Of a DNA stretch of 32,629 nucleotides, positions 30,558 to 32,629 are shown one piece after another. The notes under the pieces were generated by a model. The model saw only the letters and a list, made by a program, of their open reading frames with translations, had not been told where the DNA came from and searched no databases. The stretch is taken from assembly GCA_028874365.1 (NCBI GenBank), contig JAPPJZ010000062.1, forward strand, positions 116,611 through 149,239, written 5' to 3'. Within the stretch, counting starts at the first letter, position 1. Each line of letters begins with the position of its first letter. This DNA comes from Chloroflexota bacterium (GTDB lineage: Bacteria; Chloroflexota; Dehalococcoidia; Bin125). Position numbers and translations under genes: made by a program.

Positions 30558-31145
30558 ATGCGCACTTCGAACGTCACTCGGGATACCGGCGAGACCTCGA
30601 TCAAGGTGGAACTTGACCTCGACGGTAGCGGAGCGACGTCGGCCGAGACCGGCGTGGGGATGCTCGACCACATGCTGCACCAGTTGGCGCGGCACGGTGG
30701 ATTTGATCTGACCGTGCAGGCGAGCGGCGACCTCCACGTCGACGCGCATCACACGTCCGAGGACGTTGCGATTGCTGTTGGCCGGGCTCTGGACGAGGCG
30801 CTCGGCGACCGCGCCGGCATTGCCCGCTTCGCCGACCGCACCGTGCCGCTCGACGAGGCGCTGATCCATGTCGCTCTGGACCTCAGCGGCCGACCCTACG
30901 CCGCCATCGACCTCGATTTCCCCGCGCCGATGATCGGTGAGCTGCCATCGTCGATGGCGAAACACATCCTTGAGACGATCGCCCACGAGGGGCGGCTTGC
31001 GCTGCATGTGCGACAGCTGGCCGGGGAGAACGAGCATCACATTATCGAGGCGACGTTCAAAGCGCTGGCTCGGTGTCTGCGGGACGCGGTGCGGGTGGTC
31101 GAGGAGTCGGGTGCGCCGAGCACCAAGGGCACGCTGAGCGACTAG
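30558..31145 (+). CDS. hisB: Imidazoleglycerol-phosphate dehydratase
   Basis: Mn-dependent dehydration of imidazole glycerol phosphate in histidine synthesis. The 195-residue single-domain protein has GVGMLDHMLHQLARHGGFDL, the metal-binding HVDAHHTSEDVAI (H64, H65), the repeated ENEHHIIEATFKALARCL and the terminal STKGTL. It lacks the fused phosphatase of the enterobacterial HisB. It starts at ATG 30558, with only GTGAG as a weak ribosome site. It is 3.3 kb from hisC with unrelated genes between, and diverges from the ferritin-like gene across 103 nt. The hisC product arises after its reaction. Confidence 0.95.
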   Translation: MRTSNVTRDTGETSIKVELDLDGSGATSAETGVGMLDHMLHQLARHGGFDLTVQASGDLHVDAHHTSEDVAIAVGRALDEALGDRAGIARFADRTVPLDEALIHVALDLSGRPYAAIDLDFPAPMIGELPSSMAKHILETIAHEGRLALHVRQLAGENEHHIIEATFKALARCLRDAVRVVEESGAPSTKGTLSD

Positions 31146-31153
31146 GCGGCCGG

Positions 31154-31186
31154 CCCTCACCCCAGCCCTCTCCCAGAGGGAGAGGG
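31154..31186. repeat. Hairpin repeat, copy 3 (supplies PurS stop and tail)
   Basis: A 33-bp element with CCCTCACCCCAG then a perfect 9-bp stem (31166-31174 with 31178-31186) around the loop AGA. It lies between the convergent hisB and purS ends. Read on the minus strand it encodes PSPSGRGLG, the last residues of PurS, and the purS TGA (31159-31157). hisB ends 8 nt before it. Confidence 0.85.
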
Positions 31187-31435
31187 AGTTTCCGCGATCT
31201 GTACGCGAAAGTCCTCGATCACGGGATTGGCCAGGAGCTGGTCTGACATCTCGTCGGCCAGACGCCGTGCCTCATCCTCAGAGTCCGCTTCCAGCCAGAC
31301 CTCGATGAACTTGCCGGCTCGCACCGTATCGACCGATTCGTAGCCGAGCGAGTGCAGACCTCCGCGGATTGCGAGTCCCTGCGGATCGTTGACGGTTCGC
31401 TTGAGGGTGACGTGGATCTCGGCCTTGTATTGCAT
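31157..31435 (-). CDS. purS: FGAM synthetase subunit PurS
   Basis: Small subunit of the phosphoribosylformylglycinamidine synthase complex with PurQ and PurL. The 92-residue protein has the conserved YKAEIHVTLKRTVNDPQGLAI, LGYESVDTVRAGKFIEV and ANPVIEDFRVQI. The usual C-terminus is about there, near 80-84 residues. The last nine residues, PSPSGRGLG, are encoded by the hairpin repeat and look like an acquired tail. The frame is open upstream to 31567, but ATG 31435, 14 nt after the purC stop, gives the family N-terminus. purQ and purL are not in the window. Confidence 0.92.
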   Translation of the reverse strand: MQYKAEIHVTLKRTVNDPQGLAIRGGLHSLGYESVDTVRAGKFIEVWLEADSEDEARRLADEMSDQLLANPVIEDFRVQIAETPSPSGRGLG

Positions 31436-31449
31436 CGCTGGATGTTCGC

Positions 31450-32361
31450 TCAGCCGGCCGTGACCAGTTCGCGGCCGGTGACGCGCTCGAAGGCAGTCCG
31501 GTAGCGGCTGCGTATGTTCTCGACGACATCGTCGGGCAGCGGCGGTCCGGGCGGTTCCTTGTCCCATCCGGTGCCCGTGAGCCAGTCGCGCAGCGGCTGC
31601 TTGTCGTAGGACGGCTGCGACTGACCCGGCTTGTAGATCTCTGCGTCCCAGAATCGAGACGAATCTGGGGTCAGTGCTTCGTCGATCAGGATGACCTCGT
31701 CCTCACCTTGCTCGTTCTGCGTGACGCCGAACTCGAACTTGGTGTCGGCCAGGAAGAATCCGGCCTCCTGCGCCCGCGACAGCCCAAATGTGTAGAGCGC
31801 CATCGAGCGGACCTTGACCGTGTTGGCGACATCCTCGCCGACGATGCCGACGGCCTGCTCGTAGGTGATGTTCTCGTCGTGCTCGCCGACTTCGCCCTTG
31901 GTCGAGGGCGTGAAGATGGGATTGGGCAGTGGCTCCGACTCGGTCAGCCCGGGCGGCAGTGGAATCCCGCAGACCGTACCGTCGCGCTGGTACTCGGCCC
32001 AGCCCGAACCAGCCAGGTAGCCGCGCACGATCGCCTCGAGCTTGACCGGCTGCGCCTTGGTGACCAGCATCGAGCGGCCGATGTACTCCGGCCCCAGCTC
32101 CACCGGGATGTCGGGATTGTCGGTCGAGTCGATCACGCGGATCATGTGGTTGGGCACGACCGATTCGGTGGCGTCGAACCAGAATGCCGACATCTGGGTC
32201 AGCACGCAGCCCTTGTCGGGGATGCCATTGGGCAGGACCACGTCAAAGGCGGACACGCGGTCGGTCGCGACCAGCAACAGCCGGTCGCCGAGGTCATAGA
32301 TATCCCGGACCTTGCCCGAGTGTTTGGGCAGGTCGAGGTTGGACTCCATCATCACGGTCAT
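31450..32361 (-). CDS. purC: SAICAR synthetase PurC (long form)
   Basis: ATP-dependent condensation of CAIR with aspartate in purine synthesis. The 303-residue form, longer than the 240-residue type of many bacteria, has GKVRDIYDLGDRLLLVATDR, SAFDVVLPNGIPDKG, AIVRGYLAGSGW, LADTKFEFG and LIDEALTPDSSRFW. ATG 32361 is chosen because GAGGAG lies 6 nt upstream; in-frame ATGs follow at 32352 and 32349. It precedes purS by 14 nt, a typical pur pairing. The upstream 219 nt to 32580 contain no convincing gene. Confidence 0.95.
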   Translation of the reverse strand: MTVMMESNLDLPKHSGKVRDIYDLGDRLLLVATDRVSAFDVVLPNGIPDKGCVLTQMSAFWFDATESVVPNHMIRVIDSTDNPDIPVELGPEYIGRSMLVTKAQPVKLEAIVRGYLAGSGWAEYQRDGTVCGIPLPPGLTESEPLPNPIFTPSTKGEVGEHDENITYEQAVGIVGEDVANTVKVRSMALYTFGLSRAQEAGFFLADTKFEFGVTQNEQGEDEVILIDEALTPDSSRFWDAEIYKPGQSQPSYDKQPLRDWLTGTGWDKEPPGPPLPDDVVENIRSRYRTAFERVTGRELVTAG

Positions 32362-32380
32362 CGCAAACTCCTCTGAGGCG

Positions 32381-32398
32381 ATCTTAGGTCAAGTTGAC
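32381..32398 (-). promoter_or_regulatory. Candidate -10 (TAAGAT) and palindrome upstream of purC
   Basis: On the minus strand TAAGAT (32386-32381) is a 5/6 match to a -10 element, 20 nt before the purC start. An 11-bp perfect inverted repeat, GTCAAGTTGAC (32388-32398), lies immediately upstream and could be an operator. No good -35 is seen on either strand at the expected spacing. Confidence 0.3.
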
Positions 32399-32518
32399 AG
32401 AATAATCGGCTGCTGTGGACGGGGGCACGGCGGCCTGGTCCTGTGGCTGGTCCGCGATCAAATCGGAGGACGGGGTACCAAGGAGCGTCGTGTAGAGCTG
32501 GCGTTGGCGGGCGGTCGG

Positions 32519-32553
32519 AAAAAAAACCGCGTCCGTCGTGCAGCTGCTCGACG
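32519..32553 (-). terminator. Possible intrinsic terminator for the gene entering from the right
   Basis: Read on the minus strand, a hairpin of 5 plus 2 bp with one A-A mismatch and loop AGCT (32553-32534) is followed 7 nt later by eight T residues (32526-32519). This is the longest T run near here in GC-rich sequence. The gap before the T run weakens the call. Confidence 0.3.
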
Positions 32554-32580
32554 ATGGCGAACTGCCGCGTGGTCTGGGTA

Positions 32581-32628
32581 TTAGGGTGGTTCGTCCTCGT
32601 CATTGCCGGAGCCTTCCTCTTCTTCCTC
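32581..32628 (-). CDS. C-terminal fragment of an unidentified gene with acidic tail
   Basis: Reading the minus strand from the right edge, one frame ends with EEEEEGSGNDEDEPP and TAA (32583-32581). The composition resembles an acidic C-terminal tail like that of FtsI in this window, and a T run lies 55 nt downstream. The length is too short to identify or to prove coding. It does not continue into purC. Confidence 0.3.
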   Translation of the reverse strand, partial: EEEEEGSGNDEDEPP

Positions 32629-32629
32629 T

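Noticed and set aside
27871-31186. CRISPR array from the three repeats
   Set aside because: The copies are separated by about 1.2-2.1 kb with genes between them and are palindromic, so they are dispersed hairpin repeats.
32394-32422. Perfect TTGACA on the plus strand at 32394 as a promoter
   Set aside because: No acceptable -10 at 16-18 nt and no plus-strand gene follows; it is part of the GTCAAGTTGAC palindrome.
32358-32603. 81-codon minus-strand frame upstream of purC
   Set aside because: It runs through the T8 tract and the purC ribosome site, has an unbiased composition and no recognisable motif.

Overview
This is a GC-rich bacterial chromosome segment. It is dominated by a complete division and cell wall (dcw) cluster on the plus strand, flanked by cofactor, amino acid and purine genes. 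Several features suggest a bacterium of the Chloroflexota type or a close relative, but this is inference from content only: ftsA is present beside ftsZ, murB and ddl lie inside the cluster, there are no outer-membrane genes, and a Zn-dependent phospholipase C-like protein, a long NfeD protease and CaiB/PEP-mutase family enzymes are present. No rRNA, tRNA, CRISPR array, phage or insertion sequence was seen.

Left part (1-3519, minus strand): moaB/mogA-like, an orphan two-domain radical SAM protein, yggS and a partial proC. The radical SAM, yggS and proC genes are tightly packed. The 264-bp divergent region 3520-3783 holds a cluster of DnaA-box-like 9-mers, a candidate mraZ promoter and a two-repeat MraZ box.

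Middle (3784-22252, plus strand): mraZ, rsmH, an orphan 126-codon frame, ftsL-like, ftsI, murF, mraY, murD, ftsW, murG, murC, murB, ddl, ftsQ, ftsA, ftsZ, trmD, rplS. Most neighbours overlap by 1-11 nt, which points to one translationally coupled operon covering lipid II synthesis (MurC, D, F, MraY, MurG, with MurB and Ddl supplying precursors), septal polymerisation (FtsW/FtsI) and the divisome (FtsQ, L, A, Z). murE is absent from its usual place between ftsI and murF. The cluster runs directly into trmD and rplS, genes usually found with rpsP and rimM.

Right part (22254-32629): a minus-strand pair (NfeD-type lipoprotein protease plus DUF1801 protein) diverges from Zn-PLC-like, hisD and hisC through a 35-bp gap that looks like two face-to-face leaderless promoters. 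Next come a carboxymuconolactone decarboxylase-like gene, a class III CoA-transferase and a PEP mutase/isocitrate lyase-like gene with altered active-site motifs. Then follow a ferritin-like protein (minus), hisB (plus), and purC-purS (minus). Three copies of a hairpin repeat of about 34 bp sit at gene 3' ends here. In each case the repeat supplies a neighbouring protein's stop codon and last residues. The final 48 bases appear to be the acidic C-terminus of another minus-strand gene.
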